Shown here: positions 22,047-32,272 of the stretch, piece after piece
Layout of the letters: the number at the start of each line of letters is the position of its first letter
How positions within the stretch are numbered: position 1 is the stretch's first letter
Source of the DNA: Ancylostoma caninum
Taxonomy: Eukaryota; Nematoda; Chromadorea; Rhabditida; Ancylostomatidae
Length of the DNA stretch: 64,000 nucleotides
Reading direction: 5' to 3'
Assembly (NCBI GenBank): GCA_037903475.1
Contig: JBAJFG010000445.1
Coordinates: 1,054,001 to 1,118,000 of the forward strand
The notes under the pieces: generated by a model
Seen by the model: the letters and a program-made list of their open reading frames with translations, nothing else
Told to the model about the DNA's origin: nothing
Database searches by the model: none
Position numbers and translations under genes: made by a program

Positions 22047-22661
22047 AGAAGCCACTGGCTATCGTATTATTGCAAAACAAAGGTGACAGCTACTTTTCTA
22101 TTTTCCTTTCTACGTTTGAAAAAGCGATCCATACTTAAAGGCAGAACTCACGCTGAAAAAAGTTTTCTCGAATTCGTGCTGATTTCAAAGGTGTCATCAA
22201 TTGGAGTGTAACTGCAAAAGAAATCACTCCGAATCCTGCAGTTACTCGAGTAATAAAACTCGTACACATGTACAAATGCGCCCAGCACGCTCAACCCCGC
22301 CCCATTCTCTCTGATCGTGTGCGGCTGTGCTTCTCAGCTGATAGAAGATCGATCAGTATTTTCGGATAGCGGTGATCCTTTCCGCACCTCGGTGGCCGTA
22401 CCCATCTCAGACGACAGATCTCGTATAGATGCATATGTATTGGCAAACTACAACACAATATTTCTCGCAAACATTGCCTTTTTTGATATTCTTTCCTCTG
22501 TTATGGGCACCAGAGTAGCCTCCAGAGTAGAATCCCATCAAAAAATCGAAGACGTTTTTTATTGTGAGTGCTGTCTTTAACAGCCACCCTGTATATTCGA
22601 GTTCAAAAATCTGCCTTCGAATAACTTAAGAATCTAGATGTTTGATTCGACTCAACTTATT
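22047..22661 (+). repeat. Direct duplicate 1, flanking the CR1 LINE
   Basis: Near-identical to 26863-27464. The match begins at AGAAGCCACTGGCTATCG inside the DDE element, includes the whole TTAA MITE and the DDE right end, and continues about 65 bp into flanking DNA, to GATTCGACTCAACTT. Because it crosses the element border, this is a segmental duplication, not two transposition events. Confidence 0.93.
22135..22580. mobile_element. TTAA-target MITE inside the right inverted repeat of the DDE element
   Basis: Ends TTAAAGGCAGAACTCACG and CGTGAGTGCTGTCTTTAA (consensus, read from both copies; this copy has TGTGAGTG). TTAA sits at each border (22135-22138, 22577-22580). Removing it rejoins CATACTTAA with CAGCCACCC, restoring the mirror of the DDE element's left end, which marks it as a later insertion into a TTAA site. 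There is no coding capacity. Confidence 0.85.
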
Positions 22662-22949
22662 ATTCAGCCTGGGCTCTCTGTTTCTGTACGACTTTTCTCC
22701 TGGATTAATCTAATCTGGTGAAACTCACTCTGCGAGCACCAGGGTGGCACGATGCGAGATTCTGCTTGGTATTGCCACCTTTACAGGTCGGTTGTTGAAT
22801 TTTCTTTTCCGTGAGATCCGGGTGCCTGCGGGTTCTTCATTGATCCTATTGATTGCACCGTGACCTGCTCACCCAACGTAGTTTCCTCGTGGCAGGGAAG
22901 CTGATCGCCAATATTTTCTGCCACTTTATTAGGTGTATTGACTAGTGTA
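22662..22949. other. Unassigned DNA, possible 5' UTR of the CR1 element
   Basis: This follows the point where the two duplicates diverge (after GACTCAACTT). It precedes ORF1 remnants of CR1-A, so it may be LINE 5' UTR. No motif confirms this. Confidence 0.35.
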
Positions 22950-22989
22950 AGTAGTCTGTTGGTTATGGGTATCCCGCTTGCTGTTTCCT

Positions 22990-23808
22990 CCGTTCAGAGC
23001 CGTAAGAAAGGCCAGAAAAGGCAATGCATCGAGTTCGCAAGTCCAACCAGTGCACGTGAGATCTGGATGAAAAAATCGATCAATTTCTAAAAGACGACTC
23101 CCCTCCCCGTCATCTAAGAACAGTTATAGCATGCCTTCTCGAAGACAGAAAGCAATTTCAGGTTCTTGCGAGCCTTTGCGAGTAGGGAACTTTCCGAGGA
23201 AGTCAGAACTCTTGCTGAGAACTCCGTTCTCAAGAGTCAGCAGTCTAATGCTAAAAACAATCTTCCTCCCTCACCTTCTCCTCAAAAGCATACTTCTGTT
23301 GTAAATACTAACACTCCCGTTCTCAGTGAGTCGTTCGAGGAAATCGAACGAAAACGTTCTGTGGTCATAGCAGGCATTGTTGAGAGTAAGGATAATCTTG
23401 CATCTAATCGTGTGTTGCATGATTGTACTTGTGTAAGGGAAATCATGGATTTTTTTAAACGTTGACTGCTCTACCGTTTCCGTATATCGTTTAGGTCGCT
23501 ATAATGTCAGTCATCCGAGATTGATTAAGGTTGTAGTTCCTGCGTCGTTCTTTGCTAGGCAGTTATTGCGACGTGCGCCCCGTTTGAAGCATTTTAAAGT
23601 CTCTGGCCTTTTTGTCCGCCCTTCTCTTCCTAAGGAAGAGAGGGATAGACTACGTGCCGAGCGTGAAGCACGCCGCAATAACCAGATTGTTGCCAGTCAG
23701 TCGAGTCCATCTCAAGCCTCTCCAAGTTCAATGCAGAGTACTGTCGTTAGTAATAACGCTGCACAGCCTTCATCCTCTCGTACCATTCCTGAGGCTGTGT
23801 CAAACTAG
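22990..23808 (+). pseudogene. CR1-A ORF1 remnant (RRM-like nucleic-acid-binding protein)
   Basis: The readable pieces are a coiled, Ser/Pro-rich N-terminal region (23166-23330), then FEEIERKRSVVIAGIVES, a VSVYRLGR-like segment after a frameshift near 23460, and LIKVVVPASFF...LFVRPSLPKEERDRLRAER. The same order is found in the intact ORF1 of CR1-B (42474-43160), with ESEKRARSLVVYGLPE, VEVYRM, LVKIVLPPRS and VYVRRSMTPTE. ORF1 proteins of this type bind LINE RNA. At least two frame breaks make it non-functional. Confidence 0.75.
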
Positions 23809-23839
23809 GAAACCATCGTCGAATTTCAGGAAGCAAGCT

Positions 23840-26620
23840 TTCTTTTATGCTTATTAATATCCGTTCACTACTCAAAAATAGGAATTTTCTTTTACTTCTG
23901 CTCACTCATCATCATTCTGACATAGTGGCAATAACAGAAACGTGGCTTGAAGAATCCGCGGAGCTACTTCCCATCCTAGGAGCAAAGTCTTCGCAGTATG
24001 ACTCTTTTCGGTGTGACAGAAAAAATAAGAAAGGTGGTGGTGTAGCGTTCTTAATTCGAAAGGTGCTCATACCCGCATTGGTCTTCAGGGAATCAGTTCC
24101 TAACTCCTACGATTTGTTGTGCTGTGATTTCCTCACTAGCCATCAATCGTTGCGTTTAGTTGTACTTTATAAAACACCCTCCTGCGCAGTAGGAATGGCC
24201 GAACAAATGTTGAAAGCTCTGGCGATTTAATATCTTGTGAAAAAGCGTGCATAATTTGCGGTGACTTTAACATGTCTGACATCAAATGGGATGCACATGA
24301 GCCATTTGCATCTAACTCTGTGTCAAAACATTTGGTTGAATTTTGCAGGTCCTGTGGCCTGACCCAACATGTCAGGAGTGGTACATTAGGGAATAACACT
24401 CTTGATTTAGTCTTGTCTAGTGATAAGTCATTAGTGGAGGAACTAACATTGACGTCCCTGTTGGCACTAGCGATCAGCATTTTAAGCTGAATTTTCCCAT
24501 AGCAAGCGTTCCCAACGTTGTTAAACATGACTTCAAAGCAGCCAACTTCAATGAAATCAGGAACTACCTATACAATGTTGACTGGTATGGCTCACTGGAT
24601 ACAGTTAGTGGCGTTAATGAAAAGTATGAACTCTTCATTACGATTTTATACCATTGCATCGACTTTTTTGTTCCAGTTATCGAAGCTCATCTGAACATGT
24701 CCGGAGTACCCCACATCTCAGGTCACTGGTTCACAGGCGCTTGCTGGCTTGGAACGCAGTCGTTGCTGAGAGAAATAATGATAATTGGGCGAGGTACTCG
24801 AGGCTTAACAAATTGCTTGGAAGGAAGCTGTGGAAGTATAATGCTACTTAACAAATTGCTTGAAAGGAAGCTGTGGAAGTATAATGCTAATCTTGAAAAG
24901 AATGTTATTAAGTCAAAGAACAAAAATGCCTTTTACAAGCTAGTGAACTCGAGAATTCGTCAGAAGCCTTCACTTGGGGCCTTAGTCAAAGATGATGGCA
25001 ACATCGCTTACACTGATCGCGATAAAGTTGAAGTGTTAGCGGATGCATTTGTACACTCTTTCGGTAGCCCCAGTGCCATATCAACTGTCTCTAGCGTTCC
25101 GGCTTTTCAGAAAATGAGCGATTCAGTATGGTTCCATGGGGATGAGCTTTACAATATACTCTCTTCTTGGCCTGCATCTTACCTGATCATGATCCACTGA
25201 TATTCATCAAGAATGTTCTGGATATACTCACTGGGCCGCTAGTATATATCTTTAACTTGAGCCTTATGCGGGCAGAAGTACCCAGTAAATGGGAGCTTTC
25301 TTTTGTAACCCCTTTGCCTAAGAAACCTCCGTTCATCTCCCCGCTAAACTATCGTCCAATCAGCATTACCTCGATTTTTGCCAGGGCATTTGAAAAAACC
25401 CTTAAGAAAAGAATGAAAGAAATAAGAAAAGAAAGAAAAAAAAAGAAAGAAAAGCACCTTCAAGAACATTCAACTATATCCTCATTTCAACATGGATTTC
25501 AAGAAGGGAAGTCAACGGTTACCGCTATGCTTCAATCCTTGAACGACTGGACAGTTAATGCTGATGACGGGCATGCCACAGATGTAGTGTTCCTCGATTT
25601 TTGTAAGGCTTTCGACAAAGTACCGCACGATAAGTTGCTCTTGAAATTAGATAGAATTGGAATTCATCCTCGGATTACAAGCTGGATTCAAGCTTTTATT
25701 TCTAACCGTATTTTTGTTGTGCGTGTAGGATCTTCTTTTTCGGAGCCAAGACGGGTCGCAAGTGGGGTTCCACAAGGGGGAGTTCTCTCTCCGATCCTTT
25801 TCAAAATATATACGTATGAGCTTCCCCAACTCATTTCGAAATTTGGTGTTAACTGCTGTGCTTTCGCCGATGACCCTAAAATCTATGCTAAAAGTTCTGA
25901 CGGGCCAGCACTTCAGAATGCAATCGATTTTATACACAAATGGTCCATGGATTGGAAGATCTCACTGTCAGAGGAAAAGACTAAGCTAATGCATATTGGG
26001 CCCCGGAATGGCTGCCACGCTTATATTATAGGAGAAACCCCGATTCAAGCAGTTGACAACATCAAGGACTTGGGGTTTTTGCTTTCAAGCGACCTAAACT
26101 TTGACCATCACTGTGAACAAATCGCCGCTAAGGCCATGGGCGTAATGTACAAACTATTCAGGGTGCTGATTACTAAGAATAGTTCGGTTCTCCTACTTGC
26201 CTTTAAAACTTACATTAGACCTTTACTAGAATACGGTACCGTAATATCTTCAGCCCATACAAACGGAACCTTAGTGATAAACTTGAGAAAGTCCAAAATA
26301 GTTTCACAAGAAAACTCTTTACGAGGACAGTCGGCTTCCCTTATGATAGGATCCCCTCCGCTAAGGAGAGGAATATGAATCTTGGCATCCATTCCTTTTC
26401 TTTCAGGAGAAGGAAATTTGACCTTCTCATGTTCCACAAACTTATTCATGGTCATTGTGGACTTGACCCCGAGAAATACTGTTCGTTTAGATTTTCTATT
26501 ACTAGCGGTAGCGCACTTAAGCTCTACCTTCCTAGAGCCAGGCTCAGATGCAGGTCACATTTTTTTTATCAATAGAGCAGGCTCCGACTACCTAGCACTG
26601 AGCAGAGTAATCTAAAGAGT
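23840..26620 (+). pseudogene. CR1-A ORF2 remnant (endonuclease and reverse transcriptase)
   Basis: Endonuclease motifs are NIRSLL, ITETWLEE, DRKNKKGGGVAF and CGDFNMSDIKWD, ending TSDQHF where SDHH is usual, so the catalytic His looks lost. Reverse transcriptase motifs are LNYRPISITSIFA, FLDFCKAFDKV, ASGVPQGGVLSPILF and CAFADDPKIY; the catalytic Asp pair is kept. Breaks include a frameshift near 24230 and a 43-bp tandem duplication (24804-24889) that shifts the frame. A purine-rich expansion at 25405-25458 adds a Lys/Arg/Glu-rich insert in the fingers region. A further frame change lies after about 26280. The longest piece is 403 codons (25167-26378). It is not functional. Confidence 0.88.
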
Positions 26621-26819
26621 AATTCCTACTAATCTTCGATCTTTCAAAAACATGGTCCGTAGCTACCTGGAATCATGATGCTATCCTGGTCCATATTCTT
26701 TTGCTTTCATTTGTCTACTTATTTTACCGATTGGTTGTGATGTTTGTGTTGTTCTGACAGAATACCTAGGATTTCTATTGTTTTGTTTTTGCTCACTTTA
26801 GCATGAGGTACCTCATGTA

Positions 26820-26864
26820 ACAAATAAATAAATAAATAAATATATATATATATATATATATATA
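26820..26864. repeat. (AAAT)n then (TA)n microsatellite, LINE 3' tail
   Basis: AAATAAATAAATAAAT followed by about ten TA units. It marks the 3' end of CR1-A and the start of the second duplicate. Confidence 0.88.
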
Positions 26865-27464
26865 AGCCACTGGCTATCGTATTATTGCAAAACAAAGGTG
26901 ACAGCTACTTCTCTATTTTCTTTTTTACGTTTGAAAAAGCGAACCATACTTAAAGGCAGAACTCACGCTGAAAAAAGTTTTCTCGAATTTGTGCTCATTT
27001 CAAAGGTGTCATCAATTGGAGTGTAACTGCGAAAGAAATCACTCCGAATCCTGCAGTTACTCGAGTAATAAAACTCGTACGCATGTACAAATGCGCCCAG
27101 CACGCTCAACCCCGCCCCATTCTCTCTGATCGTGTGCGGCTGTGTTTCTCAGCTGATAGAGGATCGATCAGTATTTTCGGATAGCAGTGATCCTTTCCGC
27201 ACCTCGGTGGCCGTACCCATCTCAGACGGCAGATCTCGTATAGATGCATATGTATTGGCACAATATTTCTCGCAAACATTGCCTTTGTTGATATTCTTTC
27301 CTCTGTTATGATCAGCAGAGTAGCCTCCAGAGTAGAATCTCATGAAAAAATCGAAGACGTTTCTCATCGTGAGTGCTGTCTTTAACAGCCACCCTGTATA
27401 TTCGAATTCAAAAATCTGCCTTCGAATAACTTGAGAATCTAGATGTTTGATTCGACTCAACTTT
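26863..27464 (+). repeat. Direct duplicate 2 (partner of 22047-22661)
   Basis: Same orientation and content as duplicate 1: DDE element tail, TTAA MITE (26950-27385), the CAGCCACCCTG end and about 65 bp of former flank. By eye there are a few percent substitutions and one deletion of about 10 bases near 27260. Confidence 0.93.
26950..27385. mobile_element. TTAA-target MITE, duplicate copy
   Basis: Second copy of the 22135-22580 MITE, carried by the segmental duplication. Termini TTAAAGGCAGAACTCACG and CGTGAGTGCTGTCTTTAA are preserved. Confidence 0.85.
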
Positions 27465-27818
27465 TTAATTTTCTTTCCTTTGTGAGCACCATACTGCAGT
27501 AAAGCATCCCATTTTGGAAGAACCGATGAAATGCTCAAAAGCTCTGAAGTGATCTCGATGTCCCGTGGCTTCTTTCCGTTACGTTGCCGCACAAACATGA
27601 GAAGAACAGTCAATTATTAGAATCACACCTTGAACCTAAAGAGTTACATGTTTCCCAGCGAATTGGATGGCAGGTGCAACTTGACGACCTAAAAATCAGT
27701 AGTCGAATACAAGTACACCGGAATTGAGGACTGTGTTCACAAAATTTGACGTCTCGCAACATAACTGATGATGTTATCTGTGATATATTTCGCCGTTGAC
27801 ATTCCCGATTGAGTGAAA
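27465..27818. other. Unassigned DNA
   Basis: No supported gene. The 154-codon minus frame 27149-27613 starts in this stretch and then runs through the duplicated transposon DNA, so it is not credible as a gene across its length. Confidence 0.4.
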
Positions 27819-27823
27819 TCTCC

Positions 27824-28238
27824 TGTCGCTAATAGCGACTAGCAATAATCTTCAAGAAAAACGGTCAGAAAAGATTCCTTTCCCATGAGCTTCTTTGTTG
27901 ATATTTTATCATAAATCTAACCTAGCGATTGCAGGGCAATGCTGACATTCCGCGCCAACATCGCATGCTCGCGACGACTGTATATAAGAATCAGTACTAT
28001 CTCGAGGGACAGGAGGGAAAGAAACCGAGCCCCACGTCGTCCCAATACACAATAACCCACGTCAGAAGCTTACGTCGTTGTCCCATTCACTTGACTGTAT
28101 AATAGATTATTATTCAATAGTTTGCTGGTAATTCTTCTGTATATAGCCATACCAATATTCCAATAAACTACTTCGTCTCGTTTCAAGACCCGCGTAGCAT
28201 GTAGAGAGAGGTCAGCTAAGCTAGAACACTTCACAATA
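27824..28238 (+). repeat. 5' LTR
   Basis: Begins TGTCGCTAATAGCGAC and ends CTTCACAATA. It contains a TATA box and AATAAA in the order expected for U3-R-U5. It begins TG but ends TA, not the usual CA; the flanking target duplication confirms this end. Confidence 0.9.
27981..27988 (+). promoter_or_regulatory. TATA box of the 5' LTR (TATATAAG)
   Basis: TATATAAG lies mid-LTR and is conserved in the 3' LTR (30098-30105). AATAAA about 175 bases downstream (28162-28167) would serve as the poly(A) signal. Confidence 0.65.
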
Positions 28239-28503
28239 ACGCATCGCAACATTGAAAGGACTCAGGTCGGTTGTTCAATAATTCGCTTCTGCATGCTCAC
28301 GATTGCCAGTGTGCCTCCGGTTTTGCAATAATCTCGACATCATTCCCTTTACTCCATCATCTGAACTTTTGGAGCAATACCAAATTTTCCTCCCATACCC
28401 TTTTTGGTATTCACAATAATTGCATCAATACTTGTCTCTCATTCTTACCCTTTTCTGGGAAAACAGGCATCACAGCTAGGTACTCAGAAGCACCTTTTGA
28501 CCA

Positions 28504-29917
28504 TGTTCACCAATAAACTAGGTCACATAGTTTCTAAGCTTAAAGAGGAGAAACTTGAGACAATACCTTTAGACTCCACAATCCCCCAAGAACTTAGGCA
28601 AGAAAATATGGCCCAGATAGAAGAAGGAATAAGTGTCATCGAAACATCAATATCGAAACTGGAAAAAAAACTCTTCATGACTTTGCTTTGATGGTGGATA
28701 CCTCTTAGAGAAGCCGTCAAGCAAAGAGCATGAAGATTTCGAAACTTATGCGTGCAAAGCTGAAACAATTCTTTCAATAGCCTCCGATTACGTCATCCTG
28801 CTGCAAGCACGACACCGCGCAATGAGTTCATGTGCAAACTCAGACCCAATGACCTCACCACAACAGTTTGCACTAAATGAAGCAATCAATAGTCAACAAA
28901 TGCCGGCGATTCACTCACAACCGCGCGCGCTAGAACTTCCTACAATACCCATACCCTCCTTCAGCGGCAATATATTGGACTGGGACAACTTTTTGGAATT
29001 ATTCAACAATAACGTCCACTCTCAGGATCTTCCAGAGATGCTCAAATTCAATTACTTACTTTCCCCACTGAAAGGCGAAGGTCGTGAATCCGTCCGCAAA
29101 TTTCAAGTCACCAAGGAAGACTACCTGCTCCAAATCAGTACAATTTCTTTGTTAAAAGTACAGTAACAGGGAAATTCTTATTAACCTATTGATCGAAAAG
29201 CTAGAGTCTTGTTCTCTGCGAAGTCCATCCGTCAAAGATCAGCGTTCTCTTTTGGAACAGTTGCAAGTCACTATTTCTCAATTGGTTGAGAAAGGGCAAC
29301 AGGTTGGCAGTTTGTGGCTCATTCGGAAAATTCTTCCCAAGTTCACAGAATCAATAAGAAGGAAAGTAATCTCTCGGAAACAAGGAATTTTTGCTAGCAC
29401 CCTGCAAACCCGAAGATTCCTTCGATAGCGACGACGACCCGGACTACGTCAAGAAAAGGCGTTTCTACGAACCTGATCCAATGACACGTGTCAAGGAATT
29501 AGAGCAAGACCTAGACCGTCTTTATTACGGACTGAAGTTTCTGCCTCAGAGGAAAATAGGAGAGACCTCGACTGGAGTGGAATCGCACGTAAAGTGCAGT
29601 TTCTGCCAACAATATGTAGTGCACTACTCCGATTCGTGCCCCGAATTAGTCAGCGAAGATGACAGATACTCGTTCATTATGTAAAAGGTTGTGCCAGTAT
29701 TGCCTGGAGGATTGTGACCCTCGAAGACGCTGTTGGAACCGCAGTAAACGATGTTGGTACTGCAGAGTCGTCGAAAGGACAATACTCAACTTTCTGATGC
29801 CCGACGACAACGGACACCATCGTGCTCTCTGCCCGATACCCGATTCCAAAAACAACATAGCGGAGCGTATCGCTGAAATCAAAGAAGAACTCCGTTTGGC
29901 AGAGCAAGATCTCTAAG
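28504..29917 (+). pseudogene. Bel/Pao gag remnant with zinc knuckles
   Basis: The N-terminal piece MFTNKLGHIVSKLKEEK...SISKLEKKL is a likely coiled coil. After a frame break near 28690 comes the capsid-like core LELPTIPIPSFSGNILDWDN, with NVHSQDL, KFNYLL and SVRKFQVTKEDY. After a short gap near 29150 comes ILINLLIEKLESC and RSPSVKDQRSLLEQLQ. The C-terminal region has CSFCQQ...DSC and KRCWYC...HHRALCPIPDSK, retroelement zinc-knuckle signatures. At least three frame breaks prevent one protein. Gag forms the virus-like particle and packages RNA. No pol follows. Confidence 0.8.
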
Positions 29918-29927
29918 ACGCCGGGAG

Positions 29928-30350
29928 TGTCGCTAATAGCGACGAGCAATAATCTTCAATAAAGACGGTCGGAAAAGATTTCTTTCTCATGAGCTTCTTT
30001 GTTGACATTTTATCATAGATTATATAGGAGGATCTAACCTAGCGATTGCAGGGCAATGCTGACATTCCGCGCCAACATCACATGCTCGCGACGACTGTAT
30101 ATAAGAATCAGTACCATCTCGAGGGACAGGAGGGAAAGAAACTGAGCCCCACGTCGTCCCAGTACACAATAACCCACGTCAGAAGCTTACGTCGTCGTCC
30201 CATTCACTTGACTGTACAATAGATTACTATTCAATAGTTTGCTGGTGATTCTTCTGTATATGGCTACACCAATATTCCAATAAACTACTTCGTCTCGTTT
30301 CAAGACTCGCGTGGCAGGTAGAGAGAGGTAAGCTACAATACTTCACAATA
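29928..30350 (+). repeat. 3' LTR
   Basis: Second LTR, matching the first apart from about 25 substitutions and an insertion of 14 or so bases near 30025 (TATATAGGAGGATC region). It is followed directly by the TCTCC target repeat. Confidence 0.9.
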
Positions 30351-30355
30351 TCTCC

Positions 30356-31179
30356 CACTTTTTTGACCAGCTCTCATGATAGAGATCAGAGGAGATTAGA
30401 GACTTGTTTAGAGAAATACCAATCTGATACAGCCTTCAATGAATCGTACAAATCTCGCACACGTCTTCTTCACCTGTGCAGAAGGGAATTATTCGCACAA
30501 GGCTGAACCTAGATTATCGTATTCTCGTTTTTTGCTAAGCCTATGCACTTACGTCCAATGATTTGAAATGCAAAGTCGTCGCGTGCTGCAGCGGAAGCAA
30601 ATTTGCACAGCTGTCACGCCGCAAAGGCTTGTTATTAGTCTTTGCAACAAAACTCATGTGTTTGAGAACCGCTGTCTGCGTCGAAATTTCATGTATCCTT
30701 GCCAAAACCCCTGCTACAAAACAGAAATTAATGGATACACACACTCGAGTTTTTCCGTTTTATATCATTTTTGTGCTGAGGAAACTTTTCTAGCGAGAAG
30801 CCTTCTCAGAAAGAAGAGTTCTCAGTTTCATCCTGTGAGATTCTTGAATTATTTTGTGTCAAGGCCACTTTGACCACCCTTTTCGCAAATTTCATATGCA
30901 TACGCCGTCCTGATGATCTGCCGCACCGCATCGGTGCTGTCCTTTGGTCTCGGTATCCGCATTCCCCCATTTCAGTCGTAAGAAGAAAAAAACAACTACC
31001 TTTTGCCTGCCTGCCTCGCCATCACTCACTCTCGATTTTGATACGCATCGATTGTCGATGGCTTGCGGAAAAGTGACGCTCTCGATGCTTCTCTAGGAAA
31101 CGATGAATGTCGGAAGTCAATGTCGATGATCACAACGATACAGAGAGCTGTACTGTAGCTGGTGCACAGTGGCAGCCTT
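30356..31179. other. Unassigned DNA
   Basis: No family was recognised. Open frames of up to 101 codons at 30541-31076 run on both strands without domain signatures. Confidence 0.4.
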
Positions 31180-32272
31180 TTTAAGGAGCTAGCGTGCTTT
31201 ACAGATTCGGTCTTGCTCCACTATCTCTCGAATATTGTTCTGAAGGAAATCACGCTTTTGTGGCTAGTACTGGACACCTTGGCTTCCGAGAAGCTCTAAA
31301 CAAAGTACAGCGGATTGAGATCACGGGGTAAGGGAAGCATATATCTGAGATCCACTAATTGGAAATGTCAAGGTCACTGAAAGCGGAAGTGGATTTTATG
31401 TCCCGTTGAGGGGCCCAATCTTGCTATAGGGTAGACCATCCTATGCAGCTGTGTCTTTTGATCAGTCAAAGAAGTATGTTGTGATATGGCTCGCTAATGA
31501 GAACCGGCGTTTTCGCCAATTTTACCACACAAAAACAGCCAAGTAGATCCTCTTGAAGTCAACCCATCCGAGACCGTAACAGAATGAAAAAAAACAGACC
31601 TCATTCGGCTGACTACCGACTTCTTCACGGTACTGAAATACAAGAGCGGTAGTTGTGCTGGCTCCCACAGAATTCAAGCAGCACTAACAGTGAAAACTGT
31701 CCCGTCCGTAAAAACTACGTTGAGAAGGTGGCGACGAAAGATTCTTCTAAGAAATTTTTTGCTTAGTGCGAAAGTTCCCTCCTCACGTAATCTGATAGTG
31801 AGCTGCCTCAAAACGCTCAGTAACTGCGTAGCTCCAGCTGCGGTTTCGCGGTCTTTTCAACAGTTTCTATGGAGATCGAATCTGATCGAAATGTTGCCAG
31901 CGATACTCTTCTCAATGGTGCCACGTCAACGTGCAGTGCGAATGGATCGAGGTCTCCGCGGTTTCTGGAGTGGTGCACTATATCCTCTCTCCTTTTGTTA
32001 CTTTTCAATATCCCCGACTTGATACAGAGAAATCAGGGAGTTTAGCAAATTCGGTGATTGGATTGTGCAATAGCAGGGTTCAGTGATGGTAGTACGATGT
32101 CGAAATCTCCTCATACTTTTGAAGGAATCTGAAGACGGGAATCAAAATTATTTCGCTATTTATGGAAGCTACTAGCTAACGTATTATTACAAAAGGCAAG
32201 TGATATCTGCTTTCTTATTCCCTTTTCACCATCTGAAAGAAGAGATCCACACTTGACAGTCACTCCTTAGGA
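31180..32272 (-). mobile_element. Tc1/mariner-superfamily DDE element, copy B (decayed)
   Basis: Aligns with copy A across both of A's retained parts: GGCTTCCGAGAAGCTC with A's GGCCTCTAGGAAGCTC, AACCGGCGTTTTCGCCAATT with A's ACCGGCTTTTTCGCCGATTT, and GCCACGTCAACGTG in both. Here the parts are contiguous, which shows that A's 2.8-kb middle is inserted DNA. The right end GATCCACACTTGACAGTCACTCC is a worn version of the inverted repeat. The left repeat is lost or truncated near 31180. The transposase on the minus strand is full of stops. Confidence 0.72.

Larger units (their letters stand above)
18212..22591 (-). mobile_element. Tc1/mariner-superfamily DDE element, opened by several insertions (copy A)
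   Basis: The left end CAGGGTGGCTGTTAAGTATG at 18212 is the reverse complement of the right end once a TTAA MITE (22135-22580) is set aside: CATACTTAA before the MITE and CAGCCACCCTG after it. TA dinucleotides flank both ends (18210-18211, 22592-22593), the usual Tc1/mariner target. Sequence related to copy B (31.2-32.3 kb) fills about 18.37-19.04 and 21.85-22.13 kb. Everything between is foreign. Without insertions the element would be about 1.1 kb, close to the family size. The transposase is on the minus strand and is broken. Confidence 0.8.
22950..26838 (+). mobile_element. CR1-clade LINE, copy A, near full length but broken
   Basis: In order: ORF1 remnants (about 22990-23808), ORF2 endonuclease (23840-24500), reverse transcriptase (24700-26620), a 3' UTR, and a terminal (AAAT)n tail at 26820-26844. 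A tail of short repeats rather than poly(A) is typical of the CR1 group. Several frameshifts divide both ORFs. It sits between two 600-bp direct duplicates. Confidence 0.88.
27824..30350 (+). mobile_element. Bel/Pao LTR retrotransposon, gag-only deletion derivative
   Basis: Two direct LTRs (27824-28238 and 29928-30350) enclose 1.69 kb. The 5-bp sequence TCTCC precedes the first LTR (27819-27823) and follows the second (30351-30355), a clean target duplication that fixes both ends. The interior encodes a broken Bel/Pao-type gag ending in Cys/His knuckles. Protease, reverse transcriptase, RNase H and integrase are absent. The gag remnant ends about 10 bases before the 3' LTR, so pol and most of the polypurine region were deleted. 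The LTRs differ at about 25 positions plus a short indel by eye, so the copy is neither new nor ancient. It could move only with enzymes supplied in trans. Confidence 0.88.

Noticed and set aside
27149..27613. 154-codon minus-strand gene
   Set aside because: Most of the frame lies in the duplicated transposon end and MITE, so it is an accidental read-through.
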